Assembly: GCA_029204225.1 (NCBI GenBank)
Contig: CM055112.1
Location: forward strand, 25,185,922-25,249,921
Length of the DNA stretch: 64,000 nt
Direction: 5' to 3'
DNA from: Diphasiastrum complanatum
Lineage: Eukaryota > Streptophyta > Lycopodiopsida > Lycopodiales > Lycopodiaceae
The position numbers were made by a program, and so were the translations under genes. This document shows, piece by piece, positions 36,208 to 47,508 of the stretch (within the stretch, counting starts at the first letter, position 1; the number at the start of each line of letters is the position of its first letter). The notes beneath the pieces are model-generated. The model was not told the DNA's origin. It worked only from the letters and a program-made list of their open reading frames with translations, and searched no databases.

Positions 36208-37422
36208 TGATAAATATAATGTAATGTAAACAACTAATGTGCTGATCTGTGAATACCACAAAATATATCTAGTTACTCTGTGAGTCCCAAAACATTTTGA
36301 CTCTTCATGCATCCCGTCCGAACTCATCTATGTAGAGTTCAAGACGATAGGATACTCCATCTCTTTCTTCTTGGAACTTGGTCACAAGTGATAAGAACAC
36401 TAATGTGCGGATTCACACATGACTAAATAACTAGTTAAAGTCAGAGGTCCCAAATGTCACATGACGGTTTATGTATGTGCAGTTTGATCTTCTCTTATTA
36501 ATCAGGTAATAAGAATGTAGTTAGTTACATCTCTGTCACTCTCTCTCCCTCTCTCCGCTATGCTATCTCTCTTTTCCGTGCGATGCTACATGAATTCTCT
36601 GAAGGTATAAATTGTTTGATCTCAATATATGTTTTTTATACCTCCTCGTAATTGAATCTTAGCAAAATCAAAAATGATGTGTGGGTAATGGGCCTTGGAA
36701 ACTAGATAGCAACATCGGTGCAAATTTGTGACTCGCTTGCTATGATACTCTAGTTTATAGATTAGCCTTAATCTATTTTCATTTAATTCGAGTATAACAG
36801 TGCATGGACTTCGTATCCATATGTCACTATGTTGTGTTTCAGAGAAAGTATGTATACGCTCATATCGAAGAAACTTTCACAATATAGAGTTGATTGTTCG
36901 GTAATAGAGTCAGTTAGTCTTTCTATTTAATGGAACTTACGTGCAGTAGGAAGGGGCATACAAGGTGCATGATTCATGGGACATACACTTGCATGATTCA
37001 TTCTTATATATATGAGGTAAGGGATTACCAATTTCTTTTACTTATATTTTAGAATAGTTTGGAGAAAGCTATGTTTTGGATTAATGTATGCAATATTTAT
37101 TGAATGATTTGACCTTTGAAATACATAACAAGGCTGAAGGCAAGATCTTTTGCTCACTTTTTTTTTAGTAGGTACTATTTCACTACCCACATAATTTGTG
37201 AACTAGTATGTGCTTGTGAAGAATTCAAGTGGGTGTGGTCTAATGTTGAGGCTCACAAAGAACATTCTTATTCAATTTTAGTAAAAAAGGCATAGTTCTT
37301 TTGAGAGAGAAGAGAGAGGCAGGGTATCTTTCTTCTCTTCTGATCTTAAATCTCATTCACTCAAGGTTCATAAGTTGGTTCTTGTGCCATTTTTCACACT
37401 CCCTATGATCATATGTATAACA
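36208..37422 (+). repeat. LTR, array unit 1 (complete)
   Basis: TGATAAATATAATG to GTATAACA, 1215 bp. Contains the short CT-rich tract that grew into (CT)n elsewhere, GCTATGCTATCTCTC, and GTGGGTGTGGTCTAATG. A polypurine tract AAGGAGGAG ends at 36207. Confidence 0.75.
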
Positions 37423-37489
37423 AGGTATCTATGAGATGTCGATGGCAAGTAAAAAACATTCTCAATGCATGATCAATCCTATATGTGAC

Positions 37490-38094
37490 TTCCTCTTGAG
37501 ATTTACCTTCTCCAATAGTTATTGAGTCATCAGAGGTGGCTTCTATTGATTGAAGTCGGCAAAGGAGGCTTGGGACACATTAGCTCAACATATGAGACTA
37601 AAAGAGTCATCAATCGTTTGTACCTACACAAGAAGCTAATCACCATGAAAATGGCAGAGGGTGACACGATGTCTGTTCATTTCTCAAAGCTGCAGGTGCT
37701 TATTGAATAGTTTGGTATGGTTAGATCGGTGGTGAGTGATGAACAAGCATTCATGATGCTTCTTAACTGCCTTCCAGAGTCATTTGATCACTCGACATCA
37801 ATATTTGGTAGTGGTACTCAATAGATGGATCCGATGTCCATTATTGTGATTCTTCTTTAGGCAGAGTTGCATCAAAAGTCTGGTGATGTAGAACATGCCC
37901 TCTTTATAGGTGGCAAGTAGAAATTTCACAAGAAGAAACCGTGGAGTATAGTAACGCTAGAGAAAGTTCGAGAAGTATTGAATCTTAAGATAGGCAATCT
38001 AAGCAGATCATGAAAAAAAGTTTAAGGTGTTATTGTTGCAATGTGAAAGGCCATCGAGCATTTAATTGCAGGAGACATGTAGCTGACCTACTGA
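37490..38094 (+). pseudogene. Copia Gag fragment, array unit 2, with deletion
   Basis: Same as unit 1 up to TAGCTGACCTACTGA (38094). There it jumps to TAGGATACTCC, deleting the gag tail, the polypurine tract and the first part of the following LTR (281 bp). The break shows GA microhomology. Confidence 0.75.
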
Positions 38095-39169
38095 TAGGAT
38101 ACTCCATCTCTTTCTCCTTGGAACTTGGTCACAAGTGATAAGAACACTAATGTGCGCATTCACACATGACTAAATAACTAGTTAAAGTCAGAGGTCCCAA
38201 ACGTCACATGACGGTTTATGTATGTGCAGTTCGCTCTTCTCTCATTAATCAGTTAATAAGAATGTAGTTAGTTACATCTCTGTCACTCTCTCTCCCTCTC
38301 TCCGCTATGCTATCTCTCTTTTTTGTGCGATGCTACATGAATTCTCTGAAGGTATAGATTGTTTGATCTCAATATATGTTTTTTATACCTCCTCGTAATT
38401 GAATCTTAGCAAAATAAAAAATGATGTGTGGGGAATGGGCCTTGGAAACTAGATAGCAACATCGGTGCAAATTTGTGACTCGCTTGCTATGATACTCTAG
38501 TTTATAGATTAGCCTTAATCTATTTTCATTTAATTCGAGTATAACAGTGCATGGACTTCGTATCCATATGTCACTATGTCGTGTTTTAGAGAAAGTACAT
38601 ATACGTTCATATCGAGCAAAGTTTCACAATATAGAGTTGATTGTTCAGTCATAGAGTTAGTTAGTCTTTCAATTTAATGGAACTTACATACAGTAGGAAG
38701 GGGCATACAAGGTGCATGATTCATGGGGAATACACTTGCATGATTCATTCTTATATATATGAGGTAAGGGAGTACCAATTTCTTTTACTTATATTTTAGA
38801 ATAGTTTGGAGAAAGCTATGTTTTGGATTAATGTATGCAATATTTATTGAATGATTTGACCTTTGAAATACATAACAAGGCTGAAGGCAAGATCTTTTGC
38901 TCACTTTTTTTTTAGTAGGTACTATTTCACTACCCACATAATTTGTGAACTAGTATGTGCTTGTGAAGAATTCAAGTGGGTGTGGTCTAATGTTGAGGCT
39001 CACAAAGAACATTCTTATTCAATTTTAGTAAAAAAGGCATAGTTCTTTTGAGAGAGAAGAGAGAGGCAGGGTATCTTTCTTCTCTTCTGATCTTAAATCT
39101 CATTCACTCAAGGTTCATAAGTTGGTTCTTGTGCCATTTTTCACACTCCCTATGATCATATGTATAACA
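38095..39169 (+). repeat. LTR, array unit 2 (5'-truncated)
   Basis: Matches 36350-37422 of unit 1; its first roughly 140 bp are removed by the 281-bp deletion. Ends GTATAACA. Confidence 0.75.
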
Positions 39170-39235
39170 AGGTATCGATGAGGTGTCGATGGCAAGTAAA
39201 AAACATTCTCAATGCATGATCGATCCTATATGTGA

Positions 39236-39980
39236 CTTCCTCTTGAGATATACCTTCTCTAATAGTTACTGAGTCATGAGAGGTGGCTTCTATTGATTGA
39301 AGTCGGCAAAGGTGTCTTGGGACACATTAGCCACAACATATGAGACTAAAAGAGTCACTAATCGTTTGTACCTACACAAGAAGCTAATCACCATGAAAAT
39401 GGTAGAGGGTGACATGATGTTTGTTCATTTCTCAAAGCTGCAGGTGTTACTGAATAGTTTGCTATGGTTGGATCGGTGGTGAGTGATGAAGAAGCATTCA
39501 TGATGCTTCTTAACTGCCTTCCAGAGTCATTTGATCACTCGACATCAATATTTGGTAGTGGTACTCAATAGATGGATCCGCTGTCCATTATTGTGATTCT
39601 TCTTTAGGCGGAGTTGCATCGGAAGTCTGGTGATGTAGAACATGCCCTCTTTATAGGTGGCAAGCAGAAATTTCACAAGAAGAAACCGTGGAGTATAGTA
39701 ACGCTAGAGAAAGTTCGAGAAGTATTGAATCTTAAGATAGGCAATCTAAGCAGATCATGAAGAAAAGTTTAAGGTGTTATTGTTGCAATGCGAAAGGCCA
39801 TCGAGCATTTAATTGCAGGAAACATGTAGCTGACCTACTGAAAATGGAGAAGATCTTGATGACGATGGAATTGTAAATAAAAAATCAACAAATATTGCTA
39901 CTATTGAAGAATACACAGAAGACTATTTTCATTAGTTGCTATGATTACTATGATAATAAGCTTAAATATACATTAAGGAG
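39236..39980 (+). pseudogene. Copia Gag fragment, array unit 3
   Basis: Almost identical to unit 1 (35455-36165), including the TAG and frameshifts. A C is inserted near ACATTAGCCACAAC compared with unit 1. Confidence 0.75.
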
Positions 39981-39983
39981 GAG

Positions 39984-41189
39984 TGATAAATATAATGTAA
40001 TGTAAACAACTAATGTGCTGATCTGTGAATACCACAAAATATATCTAGTTACTCTGTGAGTCCCAAAACATTTTGACTCTTCATGTATCCCGTCCGAACT
40101 CATCTATGTAGAGTTCAAGATGATAGGATACTCCATCTCTTTCTCCTTGGAACTTGGTCACAAGTGATAAGAACACTAATGTGCGCATTCACACATGACT
40201 AAATAACTAGTTAAAGTCAGAGGTCCCAAATGTCACATGACGGTTTATGTATGTGCAGTTCGATCTTCTCTTATTAATCAGGTAATAAGAATGTAGTTAG
40301 TTACATCTTTGTCACTCTCTCTCCCTCTCTCCGCTATGCTATCTCTCTTTTCCGTGCGATGCTACATGAATTCTCTGAAGGTATAAATTGTTTGATCTCA
40401 ATATATGTTTTTTATACCTCCTCGTAATTGAATCTTAGCAAAATCAAAAATGATGTGTGGGTAATGGGCCTTGGAAACTAGATAGCAACATCGGTGCAAA
40501 TTTGTGACTCGCTTGCTATGATACTCTAGTTTATAGATTAGCCTTAATCTATTTTCATTTAATTCGAGTATAACAGTGCATGGACTTGGTATCCATATGT
40601 CACTATGTTGTGTTTCAAAGAAAGTATGTATACGCTCATATCGAACAAACTTTCACAATATAGAGTTGATTGTTCGGTAATAGAGTCAGTTAGTCTTTCT
40701 ATTTAATGGAACTTACGTGCAATAGGAAGGGGCATACAAGGTGCATGATTCATGGGACATACACTTGCATGATTCATTCTTATATATATGAGGTAAGGGA
40801 TTGCCAATTTCTTTTACTTATATTTTAGAATAGTTTGGAGAAAGCTATGTTTTGGATTAATGTATGCAATATTTATTGAATGATTTGACCTTTGAAATAC
40901 ATAACAAGGCTAATGGCAAGATCTTTTGCTCACTTTTTTTTTTAGTACATACTATTTTACTACCCACAGAATTTGTGAATTAGTATGTGCTTGTGAAGAA
41001 TTCAAGTGGGTGTGGTCTAATGTCGAGGCTCACAATGAACATTCTTATTCAATTTTAGTAAAAATGGCATAGTTCTTTTGAGAGAGAAGAGAGAGGCAGG
41101 GTATCTTTCTTCTCTTCTGATCTTAAATCTCATTCACTCAATGTTCATAAGTTGGTTCTTGTGCCATTTTCCACACTCCCTATGATCAT
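39984..41189 (+). repeat. LTR, array unit 3 (3' end lost)
   Basis: TGATAAATATAATG to CTATGATCATAT, then joined by deletion to TTGAGAGGTGG from the gag leader, where the solo LTR is inserted. Confidence 0.75.
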
Positions 41190-41204
41190 ATTTGAGAGGT
41201 GGCT

Positions 41205-42395
41205 TTGTTAGCGGATTTCAGAGAATTGCCAGATGCTGAGCCAAGCTGAAGACACAGAGAATCTCTCCCCCATGACTGAGGAGGTCTCAGAAGGAGGCGA
41301 GCAGAAGAAGCTGAGAGTCGAGCATGCGAGCTGAGGATTACTAGCTAGGATGATAGTTACTTTCTATGTGAGCCTACAAGGTGTATCCCAGAGAAGGAAT
41401 GACCATGTAGGAGCTAGGAATGTTTCCTAGGCATTGCAAATAAATGTAGACCCCCTTAAATAATTTAGAGTGAGCCACCTTTTGATGGTGAGCTCTAGTG
41501 GAAGGTCTATTTCCACAAGTAGTTTCTAAATTAGTTAAATACCACTTGGGCTCAACATGGGCAGCCCTCTTGCTTATTTAAGGACCCCCCTCTCTTGTGA
41601 GGGATCTTTTGATTGTATTGTCATTTCTCTTGATTGAATAAATAAGATCTTTCACGAGTTCTTGGCAATTGACAAGCTCCTTGTTCCGAGCTATCTTCTT
41701 GAGTGAGATTCCTATGAGCATGTTCTGATTTCTTTGTGTGATTGTGGATTAATTAAATTTCTTGCTTACTTTTTTGGTTTGTGGAATGTAGATGTGGATT
41801 AATTTTCTTGTTTATTGATTTTGTAGTTTCAGCATGCAGGTAAACTATAGAGTCTGAGATTGTGGATCTGATTTTGCATATTCATTAACAATCATGTCCT
41901 TGATTGTTCTTGGGTATTCCAAGCATCAAGAAATGGGTGTTTCTTGATTCTTGGGTTGCTAGAATGCTATTAGGAAGCTAGCTTTCTTGATTCTTGTTTC
42001 TTGTTGAGTAGCTTAATCTTGTTATTGTATTATTCCCTGATTCCCTAAGATAGTTTGGTAGTTAGATTGTACATTTGCTCTCTGTTCAAAACATTAATCT
42101 GTGCTTGAGCAAGGAATTGGTTGCATGGCTTGAAAATGCAGGTAGCTGAGTGAACGTAATCGTTTCATCCCACTGACAAGCCGGGAATACACATTGCAAA
42201 CTGAGAAATACTTTTGCCTGGAAACCGTTCTAAACAAGAGGGCTTAATTGTAAAGTACTGGCTGCTGGAAACAGGTGAGAACACCCGATTTCCAGAGTGG
42301 TAACCACCTAAAGTAACAAAAGAAGAGAAGTAACAAAAGAAGAGAAGTAAAAAGAAAAAAATCGTGTTCACAGATTCGGGTGGAATATGTGAACA
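41205..42395 (+). mobile_element. Solo LTR with 5-bp target duplication
   Basis: A 1191-bp insertion with TGTTAG...GAACA ends (inverted TGTT/AACA). It is flanked on both sides by GGCTT (41200-41204 and 42396-42400), and the uninterrupted site GGTGGCTTCTATTG is seen at 35507, 37535 and 39282. It has a TATA-like CTTATTTAAGG near 41573 and an AATAAATAAG polyadenylation-type signal near 41636, as expected of an LTR. A 17-bp tandem duplication (AAGTAACAAAAGAAGAG) lies near 42311. There are no internal genes, and no second LTR of this family is in the window. The strand is inferred from the TATA and poly(A) order. Confidence 0.88.
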
Positions 42396-42775
42396 GGCTT
42401 CTATTGATTGAAGTCGGCAAAGGAGGCTTGAGACAAATTAGCCTCAACATATGAGACTAAAAGTGTCACTAATCGTTTGTACCTATGCAAGAAGCTGATC
42501 ACCATGAAAATGGCAGAGGGTGACACGATGTTTGTTCATTTCGCAAAGCTGCAGGTGCCTATTGAATAGTTTGCTGCGGTTGGATCGGTGGTGAGTGATG
42601 AAGAAGCAGTCATGATGCTTCTTAAGTGCCTTCGAGAGTCATTTGATCACTCGACATTAATATTTGGTAGTGTTACTCAATAGATGGATCCGTAGTCCAT
42701 TAGTGTGATTCTTCCTCAGGAGCAGTTGCATCGCAAGTCTGGTGATGTAGAACATGCCCTCTTTGATGGGGCAAG
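42396..42775 (+). pseudogene. Copia Gag fragment, fourth copy
   Basis: Continues the gag interrupted by the solo LTR (GGCTTCTATTGATTGAAG...). It is more diverged than array units 1-3 and stops at CATGCCCTCTTTGATGGGG, where unrelated sequence follows. Confidence 0.7.
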
Positions 42776-43260
42776 AGAGATAGGAAGAACAAGAATGGAG
42801 AAGAGAGCAGGAATATTGCGGAATAGCTCTCCCATTCTAATCGGCTGCTAGGTGCAAAAACAGTCTAATAGACAACTTATGCTAAAAGATAATCACAACT
42901 TTATGCATTCTGATTGCCCAACATGATTTTAAAAATTAATTCTTACTCCAAAACAAGAGTACAGTCCACCAAAGAGATTAGGGATGGTTTGTGTGTGGTA
43001 CTACTGAAATCAGATTCAATGTGAAGCATAGTTTTGAAATAAATGGTAGAGCAGTATGATATCGTGAGTTCCTCAGGCATCAAAGACATCCATCGTCTGA
43101 TCAGAAACTGATGAGTCGTAGACGTCCGTGTTCTGCTCAAAGTGAGTATACAAGCACGATCAAACAAAAATGAAACTGCATTCAGTCACAACAAACATTC
43201 ATCTACGTTGTACATAGATAAAAACGTGCTATTGATATATTACACTGAAGCACAATAAAA
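42776..43260. other. No recognisable feature
   Basis: A/T-rich, frames broken, no homology to other parts of the window that I can see. Confidence 0.4.
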
Positions 43261-44237
43261 TAACAACTACAACAAAAAATGGCGGTGTAATTGGGAGGCT
43301 CAAATAATATGTCTCATGGATGGAGAAACTCAAATAATCTATGCTTGAATGATCTATTTAAAGATTTCATTTGTGTATTAACTACATGGAATGTTTGTCA
43401 CGTAATTAGGTAAGCCATTGTACTTGGAAGTATATGGCTTTTGTGACAACTATACATAGTATATACGGTCAACGAATCAAGATTGTTGACGTGGACAAGG
43501 ATGTCGCAAATTCTATCACTTCACATTTTACATGAAGCGGTTTTCTCTCCCTTCGCAAATTTTGAAAAGTGGCTGAAAACATTCCTCGTTGAAAAATAGA
43601 CGACCTTCGACATTTTCTCTCTCTTCGAGATTTTGTGAAAAAGCCGATGGTCCCCTAAAACAGTTCAAGTCTTTAAGTACATGAGTTTTGGGAATTTTCT
43701 CTCTCTTCACCTTTTTGCCAAAAGCCGAAGTTGTTAAAAAATAGTTGAACTTTGAACCGTTGCAAAATAGTTTAAATAGTTGAACTATGCTAGTTTTGCA
43801 TTTCGAAAAAATGCGAAAACGACAACACTGTTGAAAACATAGTTCATTTATGCAGACTGTCGCGACACTTAGAGTATTTTTGCAGACTGTCGCGAAAGTA
43901 ATGTATTTTTGCATTCTTGTTCTGAATGCTAATTTCGTGGAAGTTCCTAAAGATGGCCAAGCCTTCAATGACTTCAAGTTATTGAACTTAACATCCAAAC
44001 TTGAAATTATGATAGGATTGGTTACCCTTTGTTGGAGATCAGCCGAAAGCCCGTTGTACACGTTCTTCAAATAAATTGGCTCTCTAAGTTTGTGATTCCT
44101 GTAGGTATCAGATGAGCATATGTAGAACCAATGTTGGTTTCACCTGACCCTAGATCAATGATCAATAAACATGCAAGAAGAATCATGACATAGAAATTAG
44201 TCATTCACCAAGGAGACAACTATGGGCTTAATTTCCA
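43261..44237 (-). repeat. Copia LTR of a second family
   Basis: On the minus strand, TGGAAATTAAGCCC (from 44237) follows a polypurine tract (TTAAGGGGGACTTT, 44250-44238) and an RNase H fragment, so this is a 3' LTR. It contains a TTAAATAG TATA-like site near 43365. The part at 43330-43535 recurs inverted at 61545-61745. The 180-codon frame across 44070-43528 has no ATG at its start and no family resemblance, so I do not call it. The left boundary is uncertain. Confidence 0.6.
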
Positions 44238-44253
44238 AAAGTCCCCCTTAAGG

Positions 44254-44520
44254 TCATGATTGGTGCCTTGGCATCTTCGTCAGGTTCAGCATGTTGAAGA
44301 ATTTCTGATTCTTAAGCCTGAGAAGTGCTTTGGTGAAGATGTCTGCGACCATTTCTGTCGTGGAGTAGTATTGAAGGATCACTTGCCCTGAGAAAACTTT
44401 CTCCCAAATGGAATGATACTGGATTTCTATGTGCTTGGATTTGTCATGAAATCTGGGATTCAGTGACAATGAAATACAGCTCAAGTTGTCACATAGAAGG
44501 GCATTTTGTTCAAATCTCAC
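44254..44520 (-). pseudogene. Copia RNase H fragment
   Basis: The minus-strand frame has LCDNLSCISLSLNPRFHDKS, KHIEIQYHSIWEKV and ADIFTKALLRLKNQKF, the C-terminal end of copia RNase H. It is cut on its upstream side by the CTCGACCG minisatellite at 44514. A sister fragment is at 61376. Confidence 0.8.
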
Positions 44521-44950
44521 CCGAAGCAGCCTGTCAAATCTTGACCGGAGACATTCTGTCAGATCTCGAACGGAGGCTTTCTCTCAAATCTCGACTGAAG
44601 CTTTCTATACGAGCTCAACCGGAGGCTTTCCGTTAAATCTCGACCGGAGCTTTCCGTCCTGATCTCGACCAAACGTTCTATTGAATCTCGACCGGAGCCT
44701 TCCTTCCTGATCTCGACTGAACGCATTCTGTTAGATCTTGATCGAAGCATTCTGTTGGATCTCGACCGAAGCACTCTATTAGATCTCAACCAAAGCACTC
44801 TATTAGATCTCGACCAAAGTACTCTATCTGATCTCGACCGAAGCCATACACTCAGCTCTCGACCGGACCTTTCTATCAGCTCTCAACCGGACCTTTCTAT
44901 CAATTCTCAACCGAGGATTTCCTATAACTCTCAACTGAGAGCTTTGACTT
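44514..44950. repeat. CTCGACCGAAG minisatellite, copy 2
   Basis: About 18 degenerate 22-26-bp units (TCTCGACCGGAGCTTTC, then TCTCGACCGAAGCACTCTAT, then CTCAACCGGACCTTTCTATC). The right part matches 3066-3235; the left part is additional array not present in copy 1. Confidence 0.85.
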
Positions 44951-45293
44951 CCAACCTAAACCAAGTCAACTTCAAAACAACATCTAGTGACTAGGTCTTA
45001 GTGTTTGCCAAATACCACAATTCTTTCCAAATTTATTGCAAAACCTTAACACCAAAAAACAAAACAACTATGCCATTTGGACACCACCGCTTTATTCGTC
45101 TCTGACTAATATTTAAAAAAATAAATAAATAAATAGTCAAGTTACCAAAGAGTCCAAGAGACCTACTTTCCCAATCTTAAGGTACTCTAGATTTGTTATG
45201 TATCGTCCTTATGGTCTAAATTCCATAGAGGACTATCCACCAGAGATGGTCTCTCCATCTACTGAATAGGCTCGATTCAATAGATATTCTAGG

Positions 45294-45695
45294 ATGAAAT
45301 CCCAAGTCAAAGAGCCATCAACAAACCCATTTGACAAATGGGAACCCATGCGTTTTGAAGCTCCATACGATCGACCACACTTTCATGTTGCAGAATCTTC
45401 ACATGCACGAGCTCATTTAAATGACGCTTTTGCAAATAATGTTCCATGTACTGAATAACGAACTCCCAAGTTAGATTTACCTAAGTACGACGACAACACT
45501 GACCCTCAAAGATTTCTTCATGTCTTTGAGAACACATGCGATGTCTATGGCGAGACATCACCAGAATCCATGGTTTAGATCTTCTCAATGACCATGATCG
45601 ATCGAGCACGAGAATGGTTTTTTAATCTTGATCGTGAAGATAAACGAGACTGGTCACTCTTGAAGGAAACCTTCATCAAACGTACCTTCCCTTAA
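45294..45695 (+). pseudogene. Gypsy-type Gag fragment, copy 2
   Basis: Same fragment as 3592-3993. The frame is broken by TAA after VPCTE and by TAG after PESMV, then continues RAREWFFNLDREDKRDWSLL and ends in TAA at 45693. The SAP-unit block follows at the same base as in copy 1, so gag fragment and SAP unit were joined before duplication. The 44950-45293 leader is shared too. Confidence 0.78.
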
Positions 45696-47387
45696 CAACT
45701 CTACATACACTTGACAAATTTCATCTTATTCTAGAAGATTGTTATGCATGCCATCAAGATTGACATAAATTTCCTTGCATGGAAATCAAACTATGAAAAG
45801 AAATGTTGTGAGAAGTAGATGTCAACCTCAATGCTTGGAGTATCAAAGGGTACAATGTCATACATTGTAGTGGAACACTGCATGGACGTTCGAGAACACT
45901 AATTTTTTAAAAAAAACTCTGAAAATTTTATTTAGAAAACCCTTAATACAATAAAAAACACCTGATTAGCACTAACAAGAAAATATACATACTGCGTAAA
46001 AGAATTTATACTAAAACTTTAAAAATAAAAACAGGATAAATAATGTGTTTTATTCAAAAATTTCAAAAAAAAATTTAAGTGCACATTCCAGAAAATCCCA
46101 ATGCTTTTTTCAAAAATGCATTCCGGAACAAGGCCTTGCAATTATTGTGTACGTCTATAACTACACAAGTTTGATGATGAAATGGATCATGTAGAGTTTG
46201 TGTGAGATGAAGATCCTTTTGATGCTCATACATTGCACTCAAGGCATCAATCTTTCTTGTTCATGCACGATCAAGAATTGCAACCTCACTAATCACGCGC
46301 TTCATTGCTCTCGAAAGAATTATTGAGGGCTCCAATCTTTTAAGGGGCCAACGAGAGACTTTAGGTCTGCCACATGGTCACCCCAACTGAGGGCTAAAGA
46401 GGTGGTGGCCACAGCTATAAAAGGCTGAAACCCACAAACACATAATTAGTCCTCAATTGTGATATGAGATGGAGCATAGCCGAAGGAATGCATCGTCTAT
46501 GATATCTGCTCACTGAGTCATTGCATGAAGGTTTTAGTTCTCTCCTGCTCGCGATTTCATGTTTTTGCCTTGTTGTGTATCTGCTTTGTCTTGAAAGCTA
46601 TGGCTATAATGCACCTTCTGTCAATGCTTTGGTAAATATTAAGCATAAATCAAGCTGGAGTTCGTTTCCTTCAATTTTGTCTACTGTCGAAGATCTTGTT
46701 GCAATAAACCTTGCCCTTGTTCGCAGTGCATTGTGTATTCACGTCCCGGAAGACACGCAATTAGTGGTGCCAGCAAACCTCGTTGCTAGGTCCGCGTACA
46801 TGCCTTCAAAGCAGAACAGGTAACTATGAAGCAGATAGCTCCTGGAGGGTTGTGTAATTAAGGCGCAAATCAATGTCTGGGGAAAGTTGGAAGCATGACA
46901 ATGATGGAAGGCACCACCAGGCTCCTGAAAGGCCTGTTCTTTGTGCGAATAATTGTGGGTTTTTTGGGAGTAAGGACACAATGAACTTGTGCTCAAAGTG
47001 TAACACATCAAATTTTGTCATCATGCGAGATAGCAACTTCACTGGAATGAGTTTTGAGGGAACTGCCACGATGTTAGAAACACCAAACTCCGAACTGACA
47101 TCCTCCCGGTTGGTTGATTTACAGAGGGAAGGTAGAGACGTAGCTACAGTTGCATCACATACTGAGCTTGCTGACATTGGAAAACCTGCCGCTGGCGTTT
47201 CGACAGAAGCTACAACATTTCATGATCCTAGTCGCTGTTTTTTCTGTAGCAAACGCGTTCCATTGTATGGGTTAATTCAATGCCGATGTGGAAATGTATT
47301 TTGCTCATTGCACCGATACGCTGAAAAGCATCAGTGTACAACTGATTACAAAGGAATTGGGCAAGATGCCATCGCAAAGGCAAATCC
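45690..47387 (+). repeat. SAP-carrying repeat unit D (3' end replaced)
   Basis: Same upstream block, promoter, leader and SAP frame as unit A. At about 47387 (after the codons KANP) the SAP unit stops and unrelated sequence begins, so the usual 3' region and LTR piece are missing. Confidence 0.85.
46416..46422 (+). promoter_or_regulatory. TATA box of SAP unit D
   Basis: TATAAAA about 450 nt before the start codon. Short ATG frames follow in the leader (one of 12 codons beginning ATGAGATGGAGC near 46463 and one beginning ATGGAGCATAG). Confidence 0.6.
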
Positions 47388-47508
47388 TCGAGGTAACATA
47401 ATTGCCAACAGAAAAGGGAGGGTTGTTTTGGACCGGCTCTATTCTTTATGCCAATGCCATTTTGGCGACATAGTATTTAATAGATGGTCCGAACAATCTG
47501 CCACCTGA
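46873..47508 (+). CDS. A20/AN1 zinc-finger protein with foreign C-terminus, unit D
   Basis: An intact 211-codon frame from ATG. A20: C24, C28, C40, C43. AN1: C122, C125, C137, C139, C144, H147, H153, C155, so all eight AN1 ligands are present, which no other uninterrupted copy shows. Up to residue 172 (KANP) it follows its sisters. From residue 173 on, a 39-residue tail (RGNIIANRKGRVV...) comes from unrelated DNA in which another gene's exon lies in a different frame. The last roughly ten conserved SAP residues (VVKAKKLERI) are lost. A20/AN1 proteins bind ubiquitin through A20 and are stress regulators in plants; whether this one is expressed is unknown. Confidence 0.72.
   Translation: MSGESWKHDNDGRHHQAPERPVLCANNCGFFGSKDTMNLCSKCNTSNFVIMRDSNFTGMSFEGTATMLETPNSELTSSRLVDLQREGRDVATVASHTELADIGKPAAGVSTEATTFHDPSRCFFCSKRVPLYGLIQCRCGNVFCSLHRYAEKHQCTTDYKGIGQDAIAKANPRGNIIANRKGRVVLDRLYSLCQCHFGDIVFNRWSEQSAT

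Larger units (their letters stand above)
35066..41190 (+). mobile_element. Tandem LTR-gag array (three units), non-autonomous copia-type
   Basis: The pattern is LTR piece - gag - LTR - gag - LTR - gag - LTR, head to tail. Identical landmarks (GGCTTCTATTGATTGAAG) lie at 35510, 37538 and 39285, giving periods of 2028 and 1747 bp. The shorter unit lacks 281 bp at 38094. LTRs have TGATAAATATAATG...TATAACA ends (1215 bp in unit 1), preceded by the purine tract AAGGAGGAG and followed by AGGTATC, a weak tRNA-Met primer site. There is no protease, RT or integrase. Such arrays are expected from unequal recombination between LTRs of a gag-only element. Identity between units is very high. Confidence 0.85.

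Noticed and set aside
35066-41190. CRISPR-like or rDNA-like direct repeats
   Set aside because: The repeat period is about 2 kb with LTR and gag content; eukaryotic retroelement array.
43528-44070. A 180-residue minus-strand gene
   Set aside because: No ATG start, lies within an LTR, includes a repeated CGCGACAGTCTGCAAAAATA motif and shows no family features.
44559-44994. Aspartate-leucine-arginine-serine repeat protein
   Set aside because: Translation of the CTCGACCG minisatellite, open in both strands by periodicity.
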